Part shown: positions 43,018-50,990 of the stretch, piece by piece | How the letters are laid out: the number at the start of each line of letters is the position of its first letter | Position numbering within the stretch: the stretch's first letter is position 1 | Assembly (NCBI RefSeq): GCF_017583065.1 | Contig: NZ_JAGEVL010000010.1 | Location: forward strand, 33,778-97,777 | Direction: 5' to 3' | DNA from: Staphylococcus shinii | Lineage (GTDB): Bacteria; Bacillota; Bacilli; Staphylococcales; Staphylococcaceae | Length of the DNA: 64,000 nucleotides | Position numbers and translations under genes: made by a program | The notes under the pieces: model-generated | Seen by the model: the letters and a program-made list of their open reading frames with translations, nothing else | Databases searched by the model: none | What the model was told of the DNA's origin: nothing

Positions 43018-43383
43018 TTAAATATCCTCATATATCCTAGAATATAAAACGCTAATTTCTTCTTTCAATATTTTTTTCTCTTTTTCTAAGGAATTTACTC
43101 TTCTTTTTAAAGAAGAGATTAACGCATCTTTACCGTCATTTTTATTTTTATGAACAAATATTTCTTTGTTTTGTTCACGTAACTTCTCGATTCTCTTTCG
43201 AATTTTATTATTATTATATAATGTGGCTTTAGAAATTTTTGAATGTTTAGAAACAATATTAAAATTAATTTCTTCATTTTTTTGAACCAAATCATTTATT
43301 GCTTTATCAACTTTTTTCTCGGTTTTAACCTTTCGTTCTGCATGTAACTGTTTTAATTGTTTTTGTCTATTAAATTTTTCCAT
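43018..43383 (-). CDS. TnpC-like protein (DUF6262)
   Basis: A 121-residue basic, coiled-coil-rich protein of the type found as the third gene in Tn554-family elements. A helix-turn-helix-like core (FNIVSKHSKISKATLYNNNKIRKRIEKLR) is followed by a C-terminal coiled coil. In Tn554, TnpC influences transposition efficiency and orientation. It follows tnpB by 8 nt with an AGAGG ribosome-binding site. Confidence 0.85.
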   Translation of the reverse strand: MEKFNRQKQLKQLHAERKVKTEKKVDKAINDLVQKNEEINFNIVSKHSKISKATLYNNNKIRKRIEKLREQNKEIFVHKNKNDGKDALISSLKRRVNSLEKEKKILKEEISVLYSRIYEDI

Positions 43384-43391
43384 CTTAACCT

Positions 43392-45455
43392 CTATACTTT
43401 TATTCTATTACTTCTCCCGAATATAATGTTTCCATCCTTTATATTACCTAATATTTCTTCATATTTGTTTAATATATTAGTATGTTTTTCAACCATATCT
43501 TGCCTATTATTATTTTTAGCTAATTCTATAGATTTGACCGTTGATTTGATATGTAATTCATATTTTTCAACATCTAAATCAGAAAATCCAATAGCTAAGT
43601 CCTTACATGGTTTCCCAGAATTACAAGTTAAACATGGCGGAGCTTCCATGTATGGACAATCACCGCTCAATCTAGCATGACAAGTACCGTAAGGATTATC
43701 CATTGCGTTTAATTTATGCTCTTGCCATAAAGAATTCAATGTTTTTTCTGATAGTTCACTACTATGCTGTATATTTTTAATTTTACCGTCAAAATCAAAA
43801 CTAAAAGCCCCTTGATCAATAACTGACTCAAAAGCCTTTCTTTTAGTATCATCAAGTAACTTAGCATACCGGAGAGTCATTTCAGGTGAAGAATGTGCTA
43901 ATAGCTCTTGTATTGTTAATATATCTGCTCCACCATTTAATAATTTTACTGCATAAGTATGTCTAAATTGATGAGTTTTGAAATGAAAAATTTCTCCTTG
44001 TTCATCAACAATATTTTTAGTTTTTGCTAAATGATTTAAGTGAGCTCTGACCATATGTTGTGTAAACGGCATTCCTTTTCTTTTTCCTTTATAAGTAGCA
44101 AAAATATAATTATTAGGATTATTATCTTTTGTGCTTTTGATTTTAGAATTAGCTATTAAAACTGCTACTATGTCAGCTAGTTTATTATCAATTGGTATTC
44201 TATGTCCTTTAACAAAAGTTTTAGCGATATCAGTAATTATTGAAAATTTTCCATTAACTTTTGCAAGACAATTATTTTTTAATGTTAATACATCAGAAAT
44301 TCTTAATCCTGTTTTAAAAGCTATCCAAACTACAGGTATTAAATCTTTGCGCAAATTATTTAAATGCTCAAAAAGCTGTTCCAATACAAAATCTGGAATA
44401 TAATCAATTTGGTTACTATTTTTCTTTTCGTGCTTAGGAATGTCTTGAGGATAAATTAAAAACCGTATATCTTGAAAGGGTGCTATGTCATAATTTTGAG
44501 TTGCAATATCGTTTAAAAATCTTCTAATTGCTTTTAATTCTTGCCTAACAAAATTTCTAGAACTTTGTACATTTTTACTATTAGCATATTTAAATAAATA
44601 ATCTATATACACTTCAATATGACATCTATCTAACTTATTTAAATTATTCCAAGTCTTTTCTTTTTCAGCTATACTTTGAAAAAATCTAGTTAGTATTCTT
44701 ACATAATATCTTGCTGTCCCAAATGCTATATCACCAGTTATCAAGCGATTTTTCAAATATTTTTTCACTGCTTCTCGCATTTCTATTGAACTAATTTTTT
44801 CAAAGTTTAAATAGTGACCAGTAAGTGTTTTATTATAATTCAAACCATACTTTTCTAAATTTCTAACATCCCATTTATTTTTTTCCCATTCTTCTCTTTT
44901 ATCAATAAATTTTTTCAGATTAATATACATATTATTTAAAAAAGATGCCAACTCACTTTTATATTCATAATCACCAAAAACGATTGATGACCCTTTTCTA
45001 TTTAGTGATATATTATTTTTAGCCAACCATCTAAACCAGTCCTTTTCTAATGTCTTAATATCATTATCTAGTAAAGAATTTAAATTAGGATAAACTTCAT
45101 TAAAGAACTCAGTAATCTTATTGAGCTTAACTGCTCCATTATTAAATACGCTACCTAAAGACCAATACTCTTTACTCAAAAGTTTCAAAAAAAGGTATTT
45201 AAATTCTAAATTCAAATTTTTATTATTAATCTTAAAGTAAACGTTTTTTCTTTTGTCTGTATATCTCTTAATATTTTCCTGAAATTGTTTGAATTTGTTA
45301 AAAGCTGAAATGTGCCATACATCATTTTTTAAAAAGTAATCATCATATATTTCAGTTATTAAAATTTCTCCTTTTATGTTTATCGTTCTACTTTTTATTG
45401 TACATAATTCGTTCATTAAAATACTATTTGTTGGTAAATTAAGTGGTATTGACAT
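43392..45455 (-). CDS. TnpB-like tyrosine recombinase
   Basis: A 687-residue integrase of the large Tn554 TnpB type. Catalytic residues are visible: Arg in FKTGLRISDVLTLKN, His-x-x-Arg in HQFRHTYAVKLLNGG, His in LLAHSSPEMTLRYAKL and the nucleophilic Tyr in the last of these. A cysteine-rich zinc-like tail (CHARLSGDCPYMEAPPCLTC) lies near residues 598-618, a usual mark of this subfamily. AAGGGGA precedes the ATG; the gene starts 2 nt after the tnpA stop. Confidence 0.92.
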   Translation of the reverse strand: MSIPLNLPTNSILMNELCTIKSRTINIKGEILITEIYDDYFLKNDVWHISAFNKFKQFQENIKRYTDKRKNVYFKINNKNLNLEFKYLFLKLLSKEYWSLGSVFNNGAVKLNKITEFFNEVYPNLNSLLDNDIKTLEKDWFRWLAKNNISLNRKGSSIVFGDYEYKSELASFLNNMYINLKKFIDKREEWEKNKWDVRNLEKYGLNYNKTLTGHYLNFEKISSIEMREAVKKYLKNRLITGDIAFGTARYYVRILTRFFQSIAEKEKTWNNLNKLDRCHIEVYIDYLFKYANSKNVQSSRNFVRQELKAIRRFLNDIATQNYDIAPFQDIRFLIYPQDIPKHEKKNSNQIDYIPDFVLEQLFEHLNNLRKDLIPVVWIAFKTGLRISDVLTLKNNCLAKVNGKFSIITDIAKTFVKGHRIPIDNKLADIVAVLIANSKIKSTKDNNPNNYIFATYKGKRKGMPFTQHMVRAHLNHLAKTKNIVDEQGEIFHFKTHQFRHTYAVKLLNGGADILTIQELLAHSSPEMTLRYAKLLDDTKRKAFESVIDQGAFSFDFDGKIKNIQHSSELSEKTLNSLWQEHKLNAMDNPYGTCHARLSGDCPYMEAPPCLTCNSGKPCKDLAIGFSDLDVEKYELHIKSTVKSIELAKNNNRQDMVEKHTNILNKYEEILGNIKDGNIIFGRSNRIKV

Positions 45456-45457
45456 AG

Positions 45458-46570
45458 TTATTCCCCTTTATTAAAAACTTGAAATTGATGCTTTACTTTA
45501 TCCCAATCTTCACGTATATCTTCTTCAGTCGGGTGAACATATAAATTAATAGTCGTTTGTATATTACTATGCCCGAGTCTTTCTTGAACTTGTTTAATAT
45601 CTTTCGTTTCGTTATAAAAAACAGTTGCATGTGTATGGCGAAATAAATGAGGGTGAACATTTATAGATGTTTTATATTTTAATCTTTTAAATAACGAATA
45701 TATATCATTATAATGCATAGCTTTCCCCACATTTTTTCCCTTTAATTTTACAAAAAGATAATCAGAACATAAGGAAAGATCATCAATTATTTCGTACACA
45801 TAATCATCATATAAATCAATTAAAGATTGAGAAATAAATATTTTTCTTTCCCCAGTTTTTAAATAAGTATCATTGCTATTAAATCTATTTTTCAAAACTA
45901 TTTGGTGCCCTTTTCTAAAATCAAATTTGATATCACCAATACGTAATGACAACACCTCACCTATACGTAATCCTGTTTCATATAATAATTGTATTAAGAA
46001 TTTATCTCTAATATTATTAGTTGCTCCTAATAATTCCTTAACCTCAACATTAGTTAACACTTCTAATTTTTTCTTTGGTTCTTTTACTTTCAAAATATTT
46101 TTTAACATTCCATAGTCCTTATTTACGTGATGCATGAAACTTTTATATTTTTTAGAATATTTACTCTCCGTATGTAAAAAATCATAGAAATTAACATCTA
46201 ATTTTTTGCTTCTATAGAGATAGTCATAAAAATTAGATACTACTGTAATAGTCAGATTAATTGTCTTAGGACTAATGCTTGTTTGTTTTTGGTTATAAGA
46301 TAGGACATTCTCATATTCAAAAGGTGTTTTCATCCATCTTATAAAATCAACAAAGTTATCAAAATTAACTTCTTTATAGCGTATCTCTTTAATTTCTAAG
46401 TATATAAAAAACTTTTTTAGTGCATAGGCATAAGTTTTTTTAGTATTTAAACTCTTCTTAACACTATCCAGATACTTCAAATAGCGTACTGCATCTACTA
46501 TAGGTTCATTATTACCATCTAAAATCATAAAATTAATACCATGCTTAGATTTTACTTCTACTATTTTCAT
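45458..46570 (-). CDS. TnpA-like tyrosine recombinase
   Basis: A 370-residue integrase of the Tn554 TnpA type. N-terminal core-binding domain: KKTYAYALKKFFIYLE. Catalytic domain: YETGLRIGEVLSLRIGD (Arg), HPHLFRHTHATVF (His-x-x-Arg), LGHSNIQTTINLYVHP (His and Tyr nucleophile). The frame reaches 46609, but the start is placed at MKIVEVKSKHG (ATG 46570), which matches the family N terminus. The ribosome-binding site is weak. It is the gene nearest the right end, about 180 bp from the att core, as in Tn554 relatives. Confidence 0.92.
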   Translation of the reverse strand: MKIVEVKSKHGINFMILDGNNEPIVDAVRYLKYLDSVKKSLNTKKTYAYALKKFFIYLEIKEIRYKEVNFDNFVDFIRWMKTPFEYENVLSYNQKQTSISPKTINLTITVVSNFYDYLYRSKKLDVNFYDFLHTESKYSKKYKSFMHHVNKDYGMLKNILKVKEPKKKLEVLTNVEVKELLGATNNIRDKFLIQLLYETGLRIGEVLSLRIGDIKFDFRKGHQIVLKNRFNSNDTYLKTGERKIFISQSLIDLYDDYVYEIIDDLSLCSDYLFVKLKGKNVGKAMHYNDIYSLFKRLKYKTSINVHPHLFRHTHATVFYNETKDIKQVQERLGHSNIQTTINLYVHPTEEDIREDWDKVKHQFQVFNKGE

Positions 46571-46632
46571 AATAATCTCATTTCTAAATTTAATAGTATA
46601 AGTATACACTATTTTTCCAGTTTTTACATTGA

Positions 46633-46720
46633 CATATTAAACTTATTAAACATAATAAAATAAGACCACTTAAAATTTATACTATGTTCATATTTTCTAA
46701 AAAAATAATTCATATTAAAC
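46633..46720. repeat. Subterminal direct repeats near the right island end
   Basis: CATATTAAAC occurs at 46633-46642 and 46711-46720 in the 180-bp segment between tnpA and the right end. Possible accessory binding sites for a recombinase. Confidence 0.4.
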
Positions 46721-46742
46721 AAAATAGTCTATATTTTTTAAC

Positions 46743-46758
46743 GTATATATAACCATTC
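46743..46758. other. Right end of the island and att core
   Basis: GTATATATAA (46743-46752) runs into the core AACCATTC (46751-46758); the first base after it belongs to the yolD-like 3' half. GTATATATAA is the reverse complement of TTATATATAC just inside the left end. Confidence 0.85.
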
Positions 46759-47061
46759 GCTACTTTACCAGAACAATTCGAAACCATACAGCAATATTTG
46801 ATTGACCAAAATAAAATTGATCGACCAATATTATCAGACGATCAATTAAGTGAGCTTAATTTACAACTTCATCAAGCGCTACATATAGAACAATACATCA
46901 CAATTGAATATTACCAATCTGGGTGGCTAGAACATATAACCTTAAAAATTAAGAATATAGATATGGTTCATATGTATTTAGAAGGCTATTCGCTAAACAA
47001 CTTAGAAATTATTAAATTATCACTTTTTGATATCACTCGTATTAATCCATATAATCCATGA
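46751..47061 (+). pseudogene. YolD-like protein, 3' fragment split by the island
   Basis: The remainder of the gene begun at 28556. From GCT at 46759 the frame reads ATLPEQFETIQQYL and continues for 100 residues to the stop at 47061 (C-terminal part HMYLEGYSLNNLEIIKL). There is no promoter or ribosome-binding site of its own, so it is probably not expressed. The match of ATLPEQFE to the intact island copy proves the join. Confidence 0.9.
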
Positions 47062-47548
47062 CTCCTACGTTCTTATACTACAAAACCTCATACTTAGTCT
47101 TATTTCACTTAATATAACTGTGGGAAGTTTAACTAAGCTCATGTTTATTACGAAAGAACAACTAATTATCTCGTTAAACATTTTCTACCTATATGCATAA
47201 AAAATAAAACCCTCTAAAGTTTTCTATTCAGAACGTAGACAAACCTTAGGTGATAGTTCGCCTAAGGTTAGTTGTTTATATTTGTATAGTTATTTTTCAA
47301 AATAGCAGTGATCTTTTATCAATTGGTTTATTCAATATAATAAACGCCGCACTGTTTAATTTATATATTATCATCTTTTTTGTTTAATACCGTCAGTGAT
47401 TTGAGCCGACTCCTGCGAGAATAGCACTAGCCGAAGACTACAGACTAAGGCAGTGCTCGCGGCAAGCGTGCACAAAAAAAACTGCCCACAAAGTTGGAGA
47501 CTTTGTCGACAGTCTGAATAGAACACGCTATAGTGACCTATTAATAAC
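47062..47548. other. Intergenic stretch with structured, GC-richer block
   Basis: No gene is supported in these 487 bp. There is a hairpin AACCTTAGG / CCTAAGGTT at 47242-47269. A GC-richer block at 47404-47470 has nested complementary parts (GCGAG..CACTAGCC with GGCAGTGCTCGC, and GTGCTCGC with GCGTGCAC). The terminator for the next minus-strand gene is at 47474-47515. The middle block may be a structured RNA or a dispersed repeat. Confidence 0.5.
47474..47515 (-). terminator. Terminator after the 56-residue protein gene
   Basis: On the minus strand ACTGTCGACAAAGT pairs with ACTTTGTGGGCAGT (one mismatch, one wobble) and is followed by seven or more T residues. Confidence 0.88.
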
Positions 47549-47719
47549 TTAATTATTAGATTCGATATCTGAAACAATCTCTTTTGTTTTGCTTTCAATA
47601 TCTTCAAAGTCTTTTTTGAAAATATAAGCGAATACTACTGCACCAATTCCTGCTGCTAATGATACAGTAAGGATTGTACCGAATACAAATTTAAATAAAC
47701 CTTTAATAAAATTCCACAT
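47549..47719 (-). CDS. Small membrane protein, 56 residues
   Basis: Begins MWNFIKGLFKFVFGT, with one hydrophobic segment (about residues 8-34) followed by a charged tail rich in Lys and Glu (KKDFEDIESKTKEIVSDIES). GAGGTGA lies at good spacing before the ATG, and a strong terminator follows the stop. I do not recognise the family. An AT-rich inverted repeat ATTATTA-TAG-TAATAAT at 47822-47838 lies upstream, and the T-box-like element further upstream is on the same strand. Confidence 0.7.
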   Translation of the reverse strand: MWNFIKGLFKFVFGTILTVSLAAGIGAVVFAYIFKKDFEDIESKTKEIVSDIESNN

Positions 47720-47953
47720 TCTGTTTCACCTCAATAAATTATTAACATATCCGTTATTAATGATAGCATACTTAAAAGCATCAATAAATATATACCCGCT
47801 TTTCACTACTTTAATTTAAATATTATTATAGTAATAATATGATATTATTGTAGTAATGCTTTAAGTTATAATTAAAGACTGTATATTAATTACTACCTTT
47901 AATACTTTAATAATAACAGAACTCTTAGAAATATTACATTTATTAGTCATATA

Positions 47954-48085
47954 GAAAAAGAGTGGGAAAGAAATCTAATTTATTTAAAGGTAATTCGCGG
48001 TCCCACCTCGGCAAAAATCACTAGAGTTAATATGGATAAATAGTTTATCTGAGCTGATCCTCATGCAAATGTCCCACTAACTCTA
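47954..48085 (-). ncRNA. T-box-like leader element
   Basis: Read on the minus strand, the segment contains GGTGGGACCGCG (47996-48007), an exact match to the T-box core GGTGGNACCGCG. Downstream, TCCCACTC pairs back with GAGGTGGGA and is followed by TTTTT, giving a terminator that competes with the T-box fold. Upstream, AGAGTTA pairs with TAACTCT around about 45 nt, a possible short stem I. No aminoacyl-tRNA synthetase or amino acid gene follows; the next minus-strand gene is the 56-residue protein. The rest of the 415-bp gap at 47720-48134 shows no gene. Confidence 0.6.
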
Positions 48086-48097
48086 TATAATAATTAA

Positions 48098-48124
48098 GGC
48101 TGAGACAATTAATTTGTCCCAGCC
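48098..48124 (-). terminator. Hairpin terminator after the 18-residue peptide gene
   Basis: GGCTGGGACAAAT / ATTGTCTCAGCC on the minus strand, followed by TTAATTATT. Same hairpin family as at 1332-1360 and 59500-59530. Confidence 0.75.
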
Positions 48125-48134
48125 ACTTAGTCAA

Positions 48135-48191
48135 TTACTTGCCCCACCAAGTACTCATTGCATCTCTAACAGCATCATAATAATTTGCCAT
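48135..48191 (-). CDS. Possible 18-residue secreted or membrane-active peptide
   Basis: ATG at 48191 with a strong GAGGTGAT ribosome-binding site, 18 codons (MANYYDAVRDAMSTWWGK), a TAA stop, and a terminator 11 bp later. The peptide is short, with a Trp-Trp pair near its end and alternating charged and apolar residues that could form an amphipathic helix, in the size range of phenol-soluble modulins and delta-toxin. I do not recognise it as a known family member. Good translation and termination signals are the main support. Confidence 0.5.
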   Translation of the reverse strand: MANYYDAVRDAMSTWWGK

Positions 48192-48342
48192 TGCAATCAC
48201 CTCATTTTAATTTAAAAATAAATAACCAGTCGTCGTTGTTATACTTATAATAACGACAAGCATCATATAATACAATTAACATGGAGTTACAATAAAGTTA
48301 CAAATTTGTAAGATTACACAACTAAAACAGGAGTGTTACATT

Positions 48343-49383
48343 ATGCAAAAAGTAAAAACAGATATATTAACTCACCGCGGATCGCATTTCGATTTAGGTG
48401 TACAAACTGCTCAGTGGATGCAACAAACACCATTATTAAAAAATAGAGAAAAAGAATGGAAAAAACGTATGCCTCGCTTTGATATCCACATAAAGGAAAC
48501 ATACGATATCTTCCAAACCTACGCACCTCAAATTTGGGAAGAAATTAGAGGTATGCAAGAAGTCCTTAATCTACCTACAAATCAAATGATACTAAACTTT
48601 GCACACTATCGTTTTACACCACTAAAAAATAGTGGCTGTACGGTCTATTTAGGCCGAGACTACATGGTAAGAAATTATGACTACCACCCTGCAACTTATG
48701 ATGGTCGTTATCAGCTTTTCCAACCAAATGATGGAGGTCTAGCACAAATTGGCCCTACATCTCGCGTGACTGGCAGAATGGATGGTATGAATGAAGCTGG
48801 ATTATCTATGGGATATAACTTTATGCATAGAAAACATCCAGGCGATGGCTTCGTATGCTATATGATTGGTAGGCTCATTTTGCAATATTGTAAAGACGTA
48901 CCAGAGGCAATTCAATTATTGAAAGAAATTCCACACAGAAGTTCATTTAGCTATATCGTCATGGATAAGCACTTAAATCACGCCATAATCGAAGTTTCTC
49001 CTAGATCACTTGATGTAAGATATGATCGTACATGTACGAACCATTTCAAGTTATTAACTCATGAGAATAGAAATTACACAAAAGAGTCTAAAGAACGTTT
49101 AGATAGACTTTTAAAACAAACACCGAATGGTCTGGATAAAATGCATGCATTTGAATTATTTAACAACCCAGAATTTGAAATATATAGTAAATTATTTAAA
49201 AGTTGGTCTGGTACGATTCATACAACAATGTATGAGCCGCAATCACTCAAAGCATACATGACTTTAGGTGAAAATAAAATGCCCACTGTAATTGATTTTG
49301 AACAATGGCTAAACGGACAACCACTAGATATCCATTCTCTCTACGGACATATAGACACTGATTTGACCTTTGCCAGTTATTAA
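48343..49383 (+). CDS. C45-family Ntn hydrolase / acyltransferase
   Basis: A 346-residue protein of the acyl-CoA:6-aminopenicillanic acid acyltransferase (peptidase C45) family. The expected autocatalytic nucleophile is Cys99 in NSGCTVYLGRDYMVRNYDY, with the conserved Arg/Asp following. MDGMNEAGLSMGYNFMHRKH and SFSYIVMDKHLNHAIIEVSPRS are further family blocks. Members hydrolyse amide bonds of small acylated molecules or peptides; the substrate is not predictable. ACAGGAG precedes the ATG. Monocistronic, with a terminator downstream. Confidence 0.85.
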   Translation: MQKVKTDILTHRGSHFDLGVQTAQWMQQTPLLKNREKEWKKRMPRFDIHIKETYDIFQTYAPQIWEEIRGMQEVLNLPTNQMILNFAHYRFTPLKNSGCTVYLGRDYMVRNYDYHPATYDGRYQLFQPNDGGLAQIGPTSRVTGRMDGMNEAGLSMGYNFMHRKHPGDGFVCYMIGRLILQYCKDVPEAIQLLKEIPHRSSFSYIVMDKHLNHAIIEVSPRSLDVRYDRTCTNHFKLLTHENRNYTKESKERLDRLLKQTPNGLDKMHAFELFNNPEFEIYSKLFKSWSGTIHTTMYEPQSLKAYMTLGENKMPTVIDFEQWLNGQPLDIHSLYGHIDTDLTFASY

Positions 49384-49412
49384 TTGCATATCAAAAATTG
49401 ATAAGAAACTAG

Positions 49413-49463
49413 AAAATAGCTATGAAGTCATCTATCAATATAGATTTCTTCATAGCTATTTTT
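49413..49463. terminator. Bidirectional terminator
   Basis: AAAATAGCTATGAAG / CTTCATAGCTATTTT between the convergent C45 and DUF4097 genes, followed by T residues. Confidence 0.9.
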
Positions 49464-49476
49464 AATATATATCATA

Positions 49477-50328
49477 CTACTTAATATAAATATCGCCATG
49501 TACAGTATAGAATTCTAAAACATGATCCCCTTCGCCAACTCTATCATTATCAAAACTTTTATTATTAACTTTTTCTACCCCATCGTCAGGATTTAATTTC
49601 AATAACGTATTTTCTGGTTTTTTATTATAGGACATAATAATATCACCATTTTGACTAGAGGCTTTAAATGCAGAATCAATATCCATACAATCTAACTGAA
49701 TATGGCCACTTTGAGCAAGCAACACAGAATTTTTAATCAATGTATTTTCAGCATATATACTCGCTTCTTTTGTTTTAATATTAGCATTAACAATTTCACT
49801 ATCGCTAATATGTATAGGTGATTTTAAACCTCTATACAATAATTTTTCAACTTCTGAATTTTGCACATAAACACGGCTACCAGTTTTTTCATTCATATCA
49901 AAATCGACTTTGTCAGCCTTGATATTTTGAAGTTTAATATTGCGTGCTTTACTAGAAACTTTCAATTCTTTTAATTTTTCATTTGGTATGGTAATTTTCA
50001 TTTCAGCCTTAATTTGTCTAAATGGATTATAATTTAAGCCATAATTATCGACTCGGTTACTAGTTTCTTTCAACTTTAATGATTGTTTATCTTTACCTAT
50101 ATCTACTTTCTGTTGGCCTTTATAGTGAATTGCAAACTTATTTCCTTTGGCAATCGTTACATTACTAGAACGGGTGTCAATATCTAAATGCTTTACTTCC
50201 ACATCATTATACGTTTTATCAATAACATTAAGTTTATTGTTTTGCTTTTCAAAACCAAACCAAGTAATACAACCTAAGGTAAAGCACACAATAAATAGCG
50301 CTAAACCACTAAAAAATAATTTCCTCAT
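49477..50328 (-). CDS. DUF4097 family membrane-anchored protein
   Basis: A 283-residue protein with an N-terminal hydrophobic segment (FFSGLALFIVCFTLGCITWFG, residues 4-24) and an outer domain of repeating short beta strands (LDIDTRSSNVTIAKGN; ASSQNGDIIMSYNKK; EFYTVHGDIYIK), typical of the DUF4097 adhesin-like beta-roll. The function is unknown. Its start overlaps the DUF1700 stop by 4 nt; DUF1700 plus DUF4097 is a common Firmicutes pair linked to envelope stress. Confidence 0.82.
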   Translation of the reverse strand: MRKLFFSGLALFIVCFTLGCITWFGFEKQNNKLNVIDKTYNDVEVKHLDIDTRSSNVTIAKGNKFAIHYKGQQKVDIGKDKQSLKLKETSNRVDNYGLNYNPFRQIKAEMKITIPNEKLKELKVSSKARNIKLQNIKADKVDFDMNEKTGSRVYVQNSEVEKLLYRGLKSPIHISDSEIVNANIKTKEASIYAENTLIKNSVLLAQSGHIQLDCMDIDSAFKASSQNGDIIMSYNKKPENTLLKLNPDDGVEKVNNKSFDNDRVGEGDHVLEFYTVHGDIYIK

Positions 50329-50885
50329 TCATTTGCACTTCCTTTAATCGTTTTGATATTCCAACGTAAGTATTTTAGTATCAAACGATAAACGAATTGA
50401 GCTAATTTCGCAATAATCACAAATAATACAATGCCTAAACCAGTAAATGAAAACGCAAAAAGATAATTACTAATTGCTAAGCTGAACATATTATATAATG
50501 AGCCATGAATAATTAATAAAATCGGACTAATTGCTAAAAATAATGCGACTAGAAGTAATACAAACATAAAACTACCAATAAATATCATTGGTATTAAGAT
50601 AATAATTAAAGATAAAATGCCCATACCTAAGGAGGCCATAATCGCTCTAATAATTGACTTAACATTTGGTCTATATTCTGCCGAAACAATTGCGTTCTTT
50701 GCTTTAATCTCTTTTCCAATTTTTTTAGGTGAGTCTAATGCACCTATAATTTGATATTCATTTTTCCCTTCTCTCTCTTGATCAAAGAAGTATTGCTCAT
50801 ACTCATACATGACGTTATCTCGTTCTGTGCTTGGTATGCTATTTAATTCTTGTTCAAGTTCATTCAAGAAAGTGATTTTATCCAA
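50325..50885 (-). CDS. DUF1700 (HAAS) membrane protein
   Basis: A 186-residue protein with an N-terminal HAAS domain (FLNELEQELNSIPSTERDNVMYEYEQYF, then GALDSPKKIGKEI) and three or four hydrophobic segments after residue 70. HAAS proteins are thought to be transmembrane partners of PadR-type regulators; no padR gene adjoins it here. Translationally coupled to the DUF4097 protein. Confidence 0.85.
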   Translation of the reverse strand: MDKITFLNELEQELNSIPSTERDNVMYEYEQYFFDQEREGKNEYQIIGALDSPKKIGKEIKAKNAIVSAEYRPNVKSIIRAIMASLGMGILSLIIILIPMIFIGSFMFVLLLVALFLAISPILLIIHGSLYNMFSLAISNYLFAFSFTGLGIVLFVIIAKLAQFVYRLILKYLRWNIKTIKGSANE

Positions 50886-50990
50886 ATTATCTACCGCCGT
50901 TCTAATTCTAAATTCGAATCAAAATATCTTTTGTAATATCTAAGCATAACGCATTACATAAGATTGTTATTCATTAGATTTTTAAATATT

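Larger units (their letters stand above)
28664..46758. mobile_element. 18.1-kb Tn554-family-like island with formaldehyde-oxidation cargo
   Basis: The boundaries are read directly from the split yolD-like gene and the AACCATTC direct repeat. Joining the ends restores the reading frame. Joining the element's own ends as a circle gives arms GTATATATAA and TTATATATAC around the 7-bp spacer CCATTCA, a typical tyrosine-recombinase core. The recombination module tnpA-tnpB-tnpC-like lies at the right end, tnpA nearest the end. There are no long terminal inverted repeats, as is usual for Tn554 relatives. Cargo from left to right: adh, hxlR, uvrA-like, zwf, gnd, pgi, hps, phi, antiporter, yolD paralogue, unknown membrane protein. 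It may be one large transposon or two fused elements; only the outer ends are certain. Confidence 0.88.

Noticed and set aside
41200..46760. The recombinase module as an independent Tn554-like element inserted in the internal yolD
   Set aside because: The internal yolD copy is intact and has no AACCATTC core or broken frame. The only supported ends are the outer ones, though a past fusion of two elements cannot be excluded.
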